This document shows positions 18,071 through 27,408 of a stretch of 64,000 nucleotides of DNA, in pieces. Below the pieces are notes generated by a model. The model did not search any database and was not told where the DNA came from. It worked only from the letters and a program-made list of their open reading frames with translations. Numbering within the stretch: position 1 is the first letter of the stretch; each line of letters begins with the position of its first letter. Source of the stretch: Nakamurella deserti (GTDB lineage: Bacteria > Actinomycetota > Actinomycetes > Mycobacteriales > Nakamurellaceae); NCBI RefSeq assembly GCF_003260015.1, contig NZ_QCXS01000003.1, forward strand, positions 124,001 to 188,000, given 5' to 3'. The position numbers and the translations under genes are program-made.

Positions 18071-19906
18071 CTACTCGGACTTGCTCCAGGTGAAAGCGTT
18101 CCAGGTCACGCCGTACTGGGTCGGGTTGAAGGCCGGCCCGGTGACCTTGGAGCTCCACGCGGCGATGCCGGGGTTGGCGTAGAGGACGGCGTTGTAGGGG
18201 TTGGCCCACAGCTCCTCCTCCATCGGGATCTTCGCCTGCTCGGCCGACTCACGGTCGGTGTCGCGGATGACCTTCTCCCAGGCGTCGTCGACGATCTTGC
18301 TGGAGTAGCGGCCGTAGTTCTGTGCGCCGTCGGTCACGTAGATCGACTGCCCGGAGGCGACGAGACCGGAACCCGACCAGCCGAACAGGGCCAGGCCCCA
18401 GCTGGTGTCCTTGAGCGCGAGCGTGGTGAAGACGTCCTCGTCGGGCTTGGCGACGATGTTGAAGCCCGCCTGGTCGCACGAGGCCTTGATGACCTGCGCC
18501 TGGTCGGCGCGCAGCGTCGACGTGCCCGAGAAGGTCAGCTGGACCTCGTAGGGGATGGTGACCCCGGCCTCGGCCAGCTTGGCCTTGGCGCCCTCGATGT
18601 CCACGTTCTCGTACAGCTTGGCGCTGGGCACCTGGGCGAGGATGTCCTCGTAGTTGCCTTGGGCGGGCAGGAACTCGCGCAGGTTCAGCACCTGGGCACC
18701 CTCGAAGACGGGCTTGGCGTACTTCTCGACGAGCTCCTCGCGGGGCACGCACAGCTCGAAAGCCTGTCGGACGGAGATGTTCTCCATCGCGCCACCGGGG
18801 CCCGAGTTGAAGTCGACGTGGCTGAACGTGTAGCTCTCACCGGCTTCGTAGGTGATGGAGTCGGTGGCCGCGTCGAGCTGGGCCTTGATGTCACCCGAGG
18901 GGTTGGACGGGTCGAAGGCGTCGATCTCGCCGTTGGCCATGGCCTGGACCCACTCCTGGTCGTCGACCAGCTTGAACACCAGCGAGTCGGTGACGGCCGG
19001 GGTGCCCCAGTAGGCGTCGTTGCGCACGACGGTGAGGTTGCCGCCGGAGCCGCTGTCGACCTTGTAGGGGCCGGAGGACGGCAGGATGGCGGTGTCCGGC
19101 AGCGACGGCAGGTCGACCTCGTAGTCGAACCCGGTGCTCCAGAACGCACCCACCGGGGTGAGCTTGGCGGTGTCGTTGTCCTGGATGGCCTTGACCAGTT
19201 CGGCGCCGTTGTCGGCGCTGCTCAGGCCGGCCTGCTCGGCGACGATGTGGGCGGGCGCGAACGTCGTGCCGACGAGCGCCTCCCAGTCGGCGTAGGGCTC
19301 CTTGAAGACCCAGGTGAACTTCTTGTCGCCGGCCGCGCCCTCGGGCATGTTCAGCTCGGCGAAGCCGTTGGTGCTGGCGGCGGTGAACAGGTCGACGTCG
19401 TTGCCGTCCGCGTCCTTGCCGCCCGGGTGGGTGCCGGAGAAGGCGGCCCACTGCAGCAGCACGTCGTCGAAGTCGATCGGCACCCCGTCGGACCAGACCG
19501 CGTCGTCGGCGATGGTGATGTCGATGGTCAGCGGATCGTCGGAGACTTTCTCGTAGCTGCCGAAATCGGCGTTGGCCTTGAGCGTGCCGTCGGGCTGCAC
19601 GATTACCAGCGCGCTCTGCGTGACGTTGTCGACGTAGGCGCAGTAGACGCTGTTGGAGGCGGCGTTGTTGCAGTTGTAGCCGCCCGGCGTCTGCTCGAGG
19701 CCGATGTTGATGGTGTCGGCGATGGGTCCTTCGGGTGCCGAGGACGACCCACTCGACTCGCCGGTGGCGGCGCTGCTGGTGGCGGTGCCCGCGGGCGGCG
19801 GCGTGTTGCTGGTCGTGGTGTCACCACCGACCGAACCACTGCACGCCCCGAGGACCATCGACGCGGCGATCCCCGCCGCGGCGTAACCCAGAATGCGTCT
19901 TCTCAT
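18071..19906 (-). CDS. Family 5 extracellular solute-binding lipoprotein, peptide ABC operon 2
   Basis: A 611-residue lipoprotein with MRRRILGYAAAG signal sequence and lipobox LGAC (Cys about 22), then a Ser/Thr/Pro-rich linker to about residue 65 and an SBP_bac_5 domain (DDAVWSDGVPIDFDDVLLQW). Start ATG 19906 has GAGGGAGA about eight bases upstream; earlier in-frame codons lack a signal peptide. First gene of the second peptide-type import operon. Confidence 0.93.
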   Translation of the reverse strand: MRRRILGYAAAGIAASMVLGACSGSVGGDTTTSNTPPPAGTATSSAATGESSGSSSAPEGPIADTINIGLEQTPGGYNCNNAASNSVYCAYVDNVTQSALVIVQPDGTLKANADFGSYEKVSDDPLTIDITIADDAVWSDGVPIDFDDVLLQWAAFSGTHPGGKDADGNDVDLFTAASTNGFAELNMPEGAAGDKKFTWVFKEPYADWEALVGTTFAPAHIVAEQAGLSSADNGAELVKAIQDNDTAKLTPVGAFWSTGFDYEVDLPSLPDTAILPSSGPYKVDSGSGGNLTVVRNDAYWGTPAVTDSLVFKLVDDQEWVQAMANGEIDAFDPSNPSGDIKAQLDAATDSITYEAGESYTFSHVDFNSGPGGAMENISVRQAFELCVPREELVEKYAKPVFEGAQVLNLREFLPAQGNYEDILAQVPSAKLYENVDIEGAKAKLAEAGVTIPYEVQLTFSGTSTLRADQAQVIKASCDQAGFNIVAKPDEDVFTTLALKDTSWGLALFGWSGSGLVASGQSIYVTDGAQNYGRYSSKIVDDAWEKVIRDTDRESAEQAKIPMEEELWANPYNAVLYANPGIAAWSSKVTGPAFNPTQYGVTWNAFTWSKSE

Positions 19907-20175
19907 GGAGCGTCTCCCTCTGGGGTCGGACGGGAGGAACGGGCGTTGCGCCCACCATTTGTCCGAAACATCCCCTGCTGAATGTGTGCGACGCAGGCAA
20001 ACGTATGCGGAACGTCTGTGAGCGACGAGAGCGGGGTGCCGGTTGTTACCGAAAGGAAACAGTCCGGGACGGTCCGAACAGGTCAACGCGAGGTGAACGC
20101 GGCGGTCCTAACGGGGGTACTTCGTCCCGTTCGGCACGGGGCGGACCGGCGGTCCGGGGTTACCCACACGTACCG

Positions 20176-21927
20176 TCACCCCGGCGACCGCCAGTCGGGA
20201 AGGGTCCGCAGCGGCCCGCTCCACAGCAGGTCAGCGGCGTCCGGCGGCAGGTCGACCGCACCCAGGGCGGGTCCCAGCGCGAGCACGGCGGTGGGTTCGG
20301 CCAGCGGCAGCACGGCGAGCCGCCGCCAGGCCAGGGCGTCCAGATCGTCCACGCCGCCGCCGGCGAGGTAGCCGGTCATCGTCGCCCGCACCCGGTCGTC
20401 GCAGAACGGCGGCGGCGCCTCCTCCCCGTCGGGCGCGGTGGTGACCGTCGTGGTGGGGGTCTCGGCGGCGGCGGTACCGGTGGCCGGTTGCGGGTAGCCC
20501 GCCGCGCAGGCCAGCAGGGTCGCGGCCCGGCCACGGTCGGACGCCGTCCGCGGGGTGAGCGTCAGCACGATGTCGGGGACCGACACCGAGGTCAACGGGG
20601 CCACGACGTCGACCGCCGTCTGCGCGACCAGGTCGAGTTGGATGCCCGCCGCCCCGAGCTGGCGCTGCAGCAGCCGCGCCGCGGACTGCGCGGTGCTGTC
20701 GGCGGCGTCGTAGCCCATCACGAGGGTGAGCACCCGGCCGTCGGGGTCGTGCCAATACAGGCCGGTGCGCCGGTAACCGGCGCCGCTGAGCGCGTCGGCG
20801 ACGCCGTCCGGATCGTCGGTGACCCCGGCCGGCGCGACGGTGGGCGCACCGGGCGCGGCCGGCAGCACGAACGGCGAGGTGGTGGCCAGCGCACTGCCCG
20901 CCGCACCGTCGCCGAGCGCGGCCCGCAGGGGGGCGGACCGGATCGCGGCGGCGACCGCGTCGCGTACCGCGGCGTCGGCGGTGAGCCGGTCGGCGCCCAG
21001 GTTGAAGACGAGGTCGGTGGTGGCCGGCAGCGGCACCGTGATCCGCCGGACGTCGGTGTCCAGCGCGGCCAGCGCCGTCGCCGCGGACTCCCCCGGCCGC
21101 AGGTACACCGCCTGCACGTCGCCGCGGCGCAACGCGTCGACCAGGTCCGCAGGCGCTCCGGCGCGGAGCACCACGCTGGTGGTCGTGGTCTCGGTGGCCC
21201 AGTACTTGTCGTTGCGCACCAGGGTGGTCTGGCCGATCACCGGGTCGTAGGCGTCCATCCGGTAGCGGCCGCCGGCCACCGGGATCCCGGTCTGCAGGGC
21301 GGTCGCGAAGCCGCCGGGCTCGTCCTTGAGGGTGCGTGCCGGCAGCAGCGGCGAGAACAGCGTGCGCCAGTCGGCGTAGGGCGTCCGGAACACCACGGTC
21401 ACCGTCTTACCGGCGTCGGCCGACTGGATGCTGGAGATCAGCTGGTACCCGGCCGGGCTCACCACGTCGGTGTTGGACGTCATCTGCCGCCAGAGGTAGG
21501 TGAAGTCCTCGGCGGCGATCGGGGTGCCGTCGGACCACGAGGCACCCTGGTTGAGCTCGTAGGTGACCGTGAACGGCTCCGTCGCGGTGACGGCGACCCG
21601 GCGGATCAGCGCGGTAGGGACCGCGACCTCGGCCGACGGGCCGGGGGTGAACGCGCCCGGCAGCACGAGCCCGGCGACTGCGGCGCCGGCCGGCGACCAC
21701 TGGGAGGCGACGTAGGGGTTGAAGCCGCGGATGTCGTCGTCCACACCGAGGCTGATCACCCCGCCGACGACCGGCGGCAGCGGTGTGGTGTCGCCGCCGG
21801 TGGTCTCGGGGGCCAGCGGGGCCGGCAGGTTCGGCACCGTGCAGCCGGCGGTCGACGCCAGCACCAGGGCCAGGAACGCACTCCGCCGCCGGCCCCACCG
21901 GGAGCGGTGGGAGCGGCGGCGGTTCAC
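20176..21927 (-). CDS. LpqW-like / family 5 solute-binding-fold lipoprotein
   Basis: A 583-residue lipoprotein (basic N-terminus, hydrophobic helix, STAGC lipobox, Cys about 29) with a family 5 binding-protein fold: GFNPYVASQW, WSDGTPIAAEDFTYLW. Unlike the other two it has no linked permease or ATPase and sits 44 bp downstream of typA. That is where M. tuberculosis carries lpqW (Rv1166), a binding-protein-fold lipoprotein that influences PIM/LAM synthesis and does not act as a transporter component. The LpqW assignment rests on context and fold, not on an alignment; it may instead be an orphan peptide-binding protein. Confidence 0.7.
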   Translation of the reverse strand: MNRRRSHRSRWGRRRSAFLALVLASTAGCTVPNLPAPLAPETTGGDTTPLPPVVGGVISLGVDDDIRGFNPYVASQWSPAGAAVAGLVLPGAFTPGPSAEVAVPTALIRRVAVTATEPFTVTYELNQGASWSDGTPIAAEDFTYLWRQMTSNTDVVSPAGYQLISSIQSADAGKTVTVVFRTPYADWRTLFSPLLPARTLKDEPGGFATALQTGIPVAGGRYRMDAYDPVIGQTTLVRNDKYWATETTTTSVVLRAGAPADLVDALRRGDVQAVYLRPGESAATALAALDTDVRRITVPLPATTDLVFNLGADRLTADAAVRDAVAAAIRSAPLRAALGDGAAGSALATTSPFVLPAAPGAPTVAPAGVTDDPDGVADALSGAGYRRTGLYWHDPDGRVLTLVMGYDAADSTAQSAARLLQRQLGAAGIQLDLVAQTAVDVVAPLTSVSVPDIVLTLTPRTASDRGRAATLLACAAGYPQPATGTAAAETPTTTVTTAPDGEEAPPPFCDDRVRATMTGYLAGGGVDDLDALAWRRLAVLPLAEPTAVLALGPALGAVDLPPDAADLLWSGPLRTLPDWRSPG

Positions 21928-21971
21928 GGGGTCAGCCTAGTTTCCCGGGATGGGGAACCCCGGTGGACGGC

Positions 21972-23831
21972 TCAGGAGTTCGCGGCGGCCTTGCTGCGGG
22001 ACCGGCTGCGGGCCCGGATGTTGCCGGACAGCTCGACCTTGCGGATGCGGGCGGCCACCGGTGTGATCTCCACGCACTCGTCGTCGGCGCAGAACTCCAG
22101 CGCCTGCTCCAGCGACAGGTTCTTCGGCGGCACCAGGTGCACGAGCTCCTCGGAGGAGGACTTGCGCATGTTGGTGAGCTGCTTCTCCTTGGTGATGTTG
22201 ACGTCCATGTCGTCGGCGCGGGCGTTCTCGCCGACGATCATGCCCTCGTACACCTCGGTGGTCGGCGGCACGAACAGCTGCCCGCGCTCCTGCAGCGACA
22301 TCATGGCGAAGGCGGTGGCCTTGCCCGCGCGGTCGGCGACCAGCGAACCGGTCGGGCGGCCGCGCAGGGTGCCGGCCCAGGGGCCGTACCCGTCGAAGAT
22401 CGTCGACGCGATGCCGGTGCCTCGGGTGTCGGTGAGGAAGTCGGTGCGGAAGCCGATCAGGCCACGCGACGGCACGTGGAACTCCAGGCGGACCCACCCG
22501 GTGCCATGGTTGCTCATCTGCTCCATGCGGCCCTTGCGGACGGCGAGCAGCTGGGTGACCGCACCGAGGTACTCCTCGGGGACGTCGATGGTGAGGCGCT
22601 CGAACGGCTCCTGGACCTTGCCGTCGACCTCGCGGGTGACGACCTGCGGCTTGCCGACGGTCAGCTCGAAGCTCTCCCGGCGCATGGTCTCCACGAGGAT
22701 GGCCAGCGCCAGCTCGCCACGGCCCTGCACCTCCCAGGTGTCGGGACGCTCGGTGTTGAGCACGCGGATCGAGACGTTACCGATCAGCTCGGCGTCGAGA
22801 CGGTTCTTCACCTGGCGGGCGGTCAGCTTCTTGCCGCCGTCCTTGCCGGCCAGCGGCGAGGTGTTGATGCCGACGGTCATCGAGATGGCCGGCTCGTCGA
22901 CGGTGATCGGCGGCAGCGCGACCGGGTTCTCCGGGTCGGCCAGGGTCTCACCGATGGTGATCTCGGCCATCCCGGCGACGGCGATCAGGTCGCCGGCGTA
23001 GGCGGTCTCGACCGGGACCCGGTCCAGCGCCTCGGTGATCAGCAGCTCGGTGATCCTGGTGCGGGCGACGGTGCCGTCGGCCTTCATCCAGGCGACCGAC
23101 TGGCCCTTCTTCATCTCGCCCTCGATGATCCGGCACATGCCGATGCGGCCGAGGAACGGCGAGGCGTCGATGTTGGTGACCTGGGCCTGCAGCGGGGCGC
23201 CGGGCTCGTAGGTCGGGGCCGGGATCGCCTCGAGGAGGGTGTCGAACAGCGGGTCGAGGTTCTCGTGGTCGGGCATCTCGCCGTTGGCGGGCTTGTTCAG
23301 CGAGGCACGGCCCGCGCGGGAGGCGCAGTAGACGATCGGGAACTCGATCTGGTGGTCGTCGGCGTCGAGGTCCATGAACAGCGCGTAGGTCTCGTCGACG
23401 ACCTCGTCGATGCGGGAGTCGGGGCGGTCGGTCTTGTTGACGACCAGCACCACGGGGAGGTTGGCCTGCAGCGCCTTGCGGAGCACGAAGCGGGTCTGCG
23501 GCAGCGGGCCCTCGGAGGCGTCGACGAGCAGCACGACACCGTCGACCATCATCAGGGCGCGCTCCACCTCGCCACCGAAGTCGGCGTGACCGGGGGTGTC
23601 GACGATGTTGATGACCATGTCCCCGCGGCGGACCGCGGTGTTCTTGGCCAGGATCGTGATGCCCTTCTCGCGCTCCAGGTCGTTGGAGTCCATCACCCGG
23701 TCGGTGTGGGCGGAGCCTTCACGGAACGCCCCGGACTGCCAGAGCATGGCGTCGACGAGGGTGGTCTTGCCGTGGTCGACGTGGGCGACGATGGCGACGT
23801 TGCGGAGGTCATGGCGGGTCTGGCGGGTCAC
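21972..23831 (-). CDS. typA: Translational GTPase TypA/BipA
   Basis: A 619-residue ribosome-associated translational GTPase. GTP-binding motifs: [10 protein letters not shown] at 16-25, the EKGITI switch I end, [10 protein letters not shown] and NKTDRPD. EF-G-like domains and the unique C-terminal domain follow ([32 protein letters not shown]). Start GTG 23831 is the usual TypA N-terminus; the open frame extends upstream to 24002 but without conserved sequence. The C-terminus is basic ([11 protein letters not shown]). Confidence 0.96.
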   Translation of the reverse strand: MTRQTRHDLRNVAIVAHVDHGKTTLVDAMLWQSGAFREGSAHTDRVMDSNDLEREKGITILAKNTAVRRGDMVINIVDTPGHADFGGEVERALMMVDGVVLLVDASEGPLPQTRFVLRKALQANLPVVLVVNKTDRPDSRIDEVVDETYALFMDLDADDHQIEFPIVYCASRAGRASLNKPANGEMPDHENLDPLFDTLLEAIPAPTYEPGAPLQAQVTNIDASPFLGRIGMCRIIEGEMKKGQSVAWMKADGTVARTRITELLITEALDRVPVETAYAGDLIAVAGMAEITIGETLADPENPVALPPITVDEPAISMTVGINTSPLAGKDGGKKLTARQVKNRLDAELIGNVSIRVLNTERPDTWEVQGRGELALAILVETMRRESFELTVGKPQVVTREVDGKVQEPFERLTIDVPEEYLGAVTQLLAVRKGRMEQMSNHGTGWVRLEFHVPSRGLIGFRTDFLTDTRGTGIASTIFDGYGPWAGTLRGRPTGSLVADRAGKATAFAMMSLQERGQLFVPPTTEVYEGMIVGENARADDMDVNITKEKQLTNMRKSSSEELVHLVPPKNLSLEQALEFCADDECVEITPVAARIRKVELSGNIRARSRSRSKAAANS

Positions 23832-24128
23832 GCGGTTGTACTCCAAAGGTTGCGGGAGGTGCGGATCGGTCGGGGCGTGCAGATGGCGCGGATGGCGCGG
23901 GGCGGGCCGCCGGTGGAACACCTGACGACTCCTGAACAGCACCTGACCTCTGGTCGAACGCACCCTGAACAGGGCGAATTCCCGTCGGCCAGCCACAACC
24001 ACCCGGTACGGACCGATCAGCGCAGCCTTCCCAGCCTACCGGTCGGGGCGCGCCGGCGACCCCGTCGTGCCTGTGACGCCAAGCTCCCCGCCCGGGTGGC
24101 GCCGGGCGGTCCGGGGCACAGTGACGCC

Positions 24129-24260
24129 ATGACCACCACCGAACCGGCCTTCGACCCGGACAACCCGCCCCTGCAGATCCTCGAGGACGACGAGACCGTC
24201 CCGCCGCGTCCCGAGGAGGAACTGGCCGACGTCGAGCGGGCCGAGCCCGACCCGCACTGA
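24129..24260 (+). CDS. Small acidic protein, 43 residues
   Basis: Starts at ATG 24129, ends at TGA 24258-24260. The product is very acidic and proline-rich (DPDNPPLQILEDDE, then EEELADVE) with no signal peptide or helix. Codon third positions are almost all G or C, consistent with coding. Function unknown. Its last three codons and stop belong to a 10-bp tandem repeat that continues downstream. Could be spurious, but similar short acidic proteins are frequent in actinomycetes. Confidence 0.55.
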   Translation: MTTTEPAFDPDNPPLQILEDDETVPPRPEEELADVERAEPDPH

Positions 24261-24350
24261 CGTGCACCGACGTGCACCGACCCGCACCGACCTGCACCGA
24301 CCTGCACTGAGCCGCACCGACCTGCACCGACCTGCACTGACCTGACCGAC
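24251..24350. repeat. 10-bp tandem repeat, about nine copies
   Basis: Exact 10-bp periodicity with core CCTGCACCGA (variants CCCGCACTGA, CGTGCACCGA, GCCGCACCGA) from 24251 to about 24345. The first copy contains the stop codon of the small gene ending at 24260. Confidence 0.9.
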
Positions 24351-24363
24351 CCCGCGACGACGA

Positions 24364-24394
24364 CCGGCGCAGACCCCGCGAGGGTCTGCGCCGG
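24364..24394 (-). terminator. Terminator of the amino-acid ABC operon
   Basis: CCGGCGCAGACCC pairs perfectly with GGGTCTGCGCCGG around a five-base loop (13-bp stem), 17 bases past the ATPase stop codon. It could also act on the plus-strand small gene. Confidence 0.82.
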
Positions 24395-24411
24395 ACGGCG
24401 GGACGGGACGG

Positions 24412-25275
24412 TCAGACGGGCTTCAGCGGGTCCATGATCGACGGCAACGTGGTCGGCCGGGGCGCGGCGGCGTACTCGTCCCCCGCGTCGACCTGGGTGG
24501 GGTTGAGCACGCGGAACAGGAACGACCGGGTGCGGTCCTCCTGCGGGTTGCCGATGACCTCCTCGGCGGTGCCGTCCTCGACGACGTAGCCGCCGTCCAT
24601 GAACACCACCCGGTCGGCCACGTCCCGGGCGAAGGCCATCTCGTGGGTCACGACCATCATCGTCATGCCCTCCTTGGCCAGGCCCTTCATCACCGCGAGG
24701 ACCTCCCCGACCAGCTCCGGGTCCAGTGCCGAGGTCGGCTCGTCGAACAGCATCAGCTCCGGCGACATCGACAGCGACCGCGCGATGGCGATCCGCTGCT
24801 GCTGCCCGCCGGACAGCTGCGCCGGGTAGGCCTTCTCCTTGTGCGCCATGCCGACCCGCTCGAGGTTCTCGCGGGCGATCCGCTCCGCCTCACCCCGGTT
24901 GCGGCCGAGCACCTGTATCTGGGCGACGGTGAGATTCCTCAGCACGGTGAGGTGCGGGAACAGGTTGAAGCTCTGGAAGACCATCCCGACCCGACGGCGC
25001 ACCTTGTCGAGGTCGACGTCCGGATCGGTCATCTCGTCCGCCCCGATGAACACCTTCCCCGCCGTCGGGGTCTCCAGCATGTTGACGCAGCGCAGCAACG
25101 TGGACTTGCCCGAGCCCGACGGGCCGATGACGCAGACCACCTGACCGGGTTCGATGTCCAGGTCGATGTTCTTGAGCACCTCCACCGGGCCGAAGGACTT
25201 GCGCAGGCCGCGGATGGAGATGGCGTGCGTGCTCGCGGGTGCAGTGGACGCGGTCGATGCGGTCACGGTGCTCAC
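24412..25275 (-). CDS. Polar amino-acid ABC transporter ATPase (GluA/GlnQ type)
   Basis: A 287-residue ATPase: Walker [10 protein letters not shown], signature [12 protein letters not shown], Walker [15 protein letters not shown], switch His in VVTHEMAF. The [11 protein letters not shown]-loop is typical of the GlnQ/GluA group. A C-terminal tail of about 25 residues is extra. GTG 25275 overlaps the permease stop (GTGA). Most similar by pattern to glutamate/glutamine importers; exact substrate not decided. Confidence 0.92.
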   Translation of the reverse strand: MSTVTASTASTAPASTHAISIRGLRKSFGPVEVLKNIDLDIEPGQVVCVIGPSGSGKSTLLRCVNMLETPTAGKVFIGADEMTDPDVDLDKVRRRVGMVFQSFNLFPHLTVLRNLTVAQIQVLGRNRGEAERIARENLERVGMAHKEKAYPAQLSGGQQQRIAIARSLSMSPELMLFDEPTSALDPELVGEVLAVMKGLAKEGMTMMVVTHEMAFARDVADRVVFMDGGYVVEDGTAEEVIGNPQEDRTRSFLFRVLNPTQVDAGDEYAAAPRPTTLPSIMDPLKPV

Positions 25276-26087
25276 CTGGCCTTTGCGAAGCGGACCTCGA
25301 GCCGGCGGACCAGCTGCGAGAGCGGGAGGGTGATGATCAGGTACAGCACGCCGCCGACGATCAGCGGCGTCGGGTTGACCGAGCGGTTGAGGAAGTCCTG
25401 GGAGAACTTGGTCAGCTCGTACTGGTTGGCCGTCACCCCCAGCACGTAGACCAGCGACGAGTCCTTGATCAGCAGGATGATCTCGTTGGTCAGCGGCGGG
25501 ATGACGATGCGGAACGCCTGCGGGATGACGATGACCCGGGTGGTCCGGCCGGACGACATCCCCAGTGTCCGGGCCGCCTCGACCTGACCCTTGGGGACCG
25601 CCTGGATACCGGCGCGGAACGTCTCGGCCATGTACGCCGCGGCGGTGAGCCCGAGCCCGAGCATGACCAGGATGTAGAACTCACCGCCCTGGATGCCGAA
25701 GTCGGGGAACTTGAAGCCCGGGAACGCGTTCGGGATGCCGTAGGCCACCATGAACAGCACGACCAGGGCGGGCAGCCCGCGGAACAGCTCGACGTAGGCC
25801 GTGGCGATCCACCGGTAGGGACCGACCTGCGACAGCCGCATCAGGGCGAGGATCAGACCCACGACGAACGCGAACACGAACGCCAGCAGCGTGTAGATGA
25901 TCGTGTTGACCATGCCGATGGTGACCACCCGCGGCCACATCCGGGCGATGATGTCCGACCGGGCGAAGGCCTGACCGAACTGGTGCCAGTCGGCGACCAG
26001 GGCGATGGCCACGATGATCGCCAGCAGCACGCCGTACTGCACTCCGCGGACCGCGCGTGCGCGCTGTCGCCGGGTCATGGAAGCCAT
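25272..26087 (-). CDS. Polar amino-acid ABC transporter permease
   Basis: A 271-residue HisM/GlnP-type permease with five to six helices and the EAA segment [24 protein letters not shown]. Only one permease gene is present, so it would act as a homodimer, unlike the two-permease gluABCD operon of Corynebacterium. ATG 26087 is chosen over GTG 26096 because AGAAGG lies nine bases upstream. A second ATG at 26078 cannot be excluded. Confidence 0.9.
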   Translation of the reverse strand: MASMTRRQRARAVRGVQYGVLLAIIVAIALVADWHQFGQAFARSDIIARMWPRVVTIGMVNTIIYTLLAFVFAFVVGLILALMRLSQVGPYRWIATAYVELFRGLPALVVLFMVAYGIPNAFPGFKFPDFGIQGGEFYILVMLGLGLTAAAYMAETFRAGIQAVPKGQVEAARTLGMSSGRTTRVIVIPQAFRIVIPPLTNEIILLIKDSSLVYVLGVTANQYELTKFSQDFLNRSVNPTPLIVGGVLYLIITLPLSQLVRRLEVRFAKAR

Positions 26088-26152
26088 TGCTTCCACCCTT
26101 CTGTCGAGGATCGGAGATTGTCACACGCGAGGGCCACAGGGTCCGTCAGCTG

Positions 26153-26194
26153 CGTCGAGGGCGGCCCGGACGATGATCCGGGCCGCCCTCGACG
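26153..26194 (-). terminator. 18-bp perfect hairpin between binding-protein and permease genes
   Basis: CGTCGAGGGCGGCCCGGA pairs perfectly with TCCGGGCCGCCCTCGACG around a six-base loop. It begins 9 bases past the binding-protein stop and ends 66 bases before the permease start. Very stable; likely a 3'-end/attenuator that sets the ratio of binding protein to transporter. Confidence 0.82.
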
Positions 26195-26203
26195 GGAGTG
26201 ATG

Positions 26204-27181
26204 TCAGGAAGCGGGGACGTCGCCGATCCACTGCGCGTACAGCTCGTCGTAGGTGCCGTCGGCACGGGCGGCGGCGATGGTGCTGTCGACCACGGCCTTG
26301 AGCGCGTCGTTGCCGAGCTTCATGCCGAAGCCGTACTGCTCGCCGGTGTCGAACTGCGCGGCGATCTTCGCCGAGCCGCCCGACCCCTTGATGAACTCGC
26401 TCCACACCGGGAGGTCGTTGATCGCGGCGTCGATCTGGTTGGTGGTCAGCGCCTGCTGCTCGGCGGCGAGGTCGGTGTACTCGACGATCTCGTAGCCGTA
26501 CTGGTCCTTGTTGGCGTTGGCGTAGTCCAGACCGGTGGTGGCCGCCTGGGCGCCGAGACGCTTGCCGCGCAGGTCCTCCAGCGAGGAGATCTGGTCGGCG
26601 CTGCGGACCAGCAGGGCCTGGGTGGCGTCGAAGTAGGGCTCGGAGAACAGGATGACCTTCGAGCGCTCCTCGGTGATGGTCATGCCGGCGGCGGCGATGT
26701 CGCACTTGCCGGTGGCCATGTCCTGGCCGCTCTTGATGCCCTCGAACGGGGTGTCGACGATGGCCTGGGTGACCCCGAGCTGCTCGGCGACGAGGTCCAT
26801 CATGTCGATGTCGAAGCCGACGGCCTTGCCGCTGTCGTCGTTGGACTGGAACGGCGCGTAGGGCAGGTGGGTGCAGACGGTCAGCGAGCCGGGGGCGATC
26901 AGCGACGCGGTGGCGGCCGCGATGTCCTCGGGCGAGGCGGCGCCGGCGGTGGTCGAGCCGGTCGCACCGCCGGAGGTGGCCGAGCCCGACGACGTGGTCT
27001 CCGCGCTCTCGGCCGGCGACTCCGCCGACTGGGACGAACTGGTGGTGGCGCCCGCCGGGGACGAGGACGTGGGGGTGCCCGAGTTGGACGAGTCGGGGGC
27101 ACAGGCGGTCAGGACCATGGTGCCGACGGCCGCGGCGGCGATCGCCACGGTGCGCAGAGAACGGGAACGACGGAAATTCAC
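26204..27181 (-). CDS. Polar amino-acid ABC transporter substrate-binding lipoprotein (GluB type)
   Basis: A 325-residue lipoprotein: lipobox LTAC (Cys27), an unusually long Ser/Thr/Ala linker to about residue 85, then an SBP_bac_3 domain (PYAPFQSNDDSGKAVGFDIDMMD, MTITEERSKVILFSEPYFDA). The combination is typical of glutamate/glutamine/aspartate binding proteins. GTG 27181 has AAGGTGG about eight bases upstream. First gene of a three-gene importer operon. Confidence 0.92.
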   Translation of the reverse strand: MNFRRSRSLRTVAIAAAAVGTMVLTACAPDSSNSGTPTSSSPAGATTSSSQSAESPAESAETTSSGSATSGGATGSTTAGAASPEDIAAATASLIAPGSLTVCTHLPYAPFQSNDDSGKAVGFDIDMMDLVAEQLGVTQAIVDTPFEGIKSGQDMATGKCDIAAAGMTITEERSKVILFSEPYFDATQALLVRSADQISSLEDLRGKRLGAQAATTGLDYANANKDQYGYEIVEYTDLAAEQQALTTNQIDAAINDLPVWSEFIKGSGGSAKIAAQFDTGEQYGFGMKLGNDALKAVVDSTIAAARADGTYDELYAQWIGDVPAS

Positions 27182-27408
27182 GAGCTATCCACCTTTGTGT
27201 CACCGGGCCGGCCACTCCGGCCCGTGCAGCAGAACTACGGCGGATCTTGGCACCACTGGGTTACAGCTGCATAACACGTCGGGATGCACGACACGCCCGG
27301 GTGGTGCCGCCACCCGACCCGGCTGCCCCTCCGACGGCCCCTCGTCGACCCCGGCATGACCCGGACGGCCCAGCCTCCGCGCCCGCCGGTAACGCTGTGA
27401 GCTGGGCC

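Noticed and set aside
6935-19906. The two peptide ABC operons as a recent tandem duplication
   Set aside because: Gene order is the same, but the permease lengths, linkers and binding proteins differ strongly and an unrelated gene lies between.
19735-23001. An 1088-codon plus-strand frame across the LpqW-like and typA genes
   Set aside because: Lies entirely antisense to genes with clear motifs; composition is Arg/Gly shadow type.
27182-27408. tRNA or ncRNA between the amino-acid SBP and NUDIX genes
   Set aside because: No cloverleaf or known RNA motif could be found by eye.
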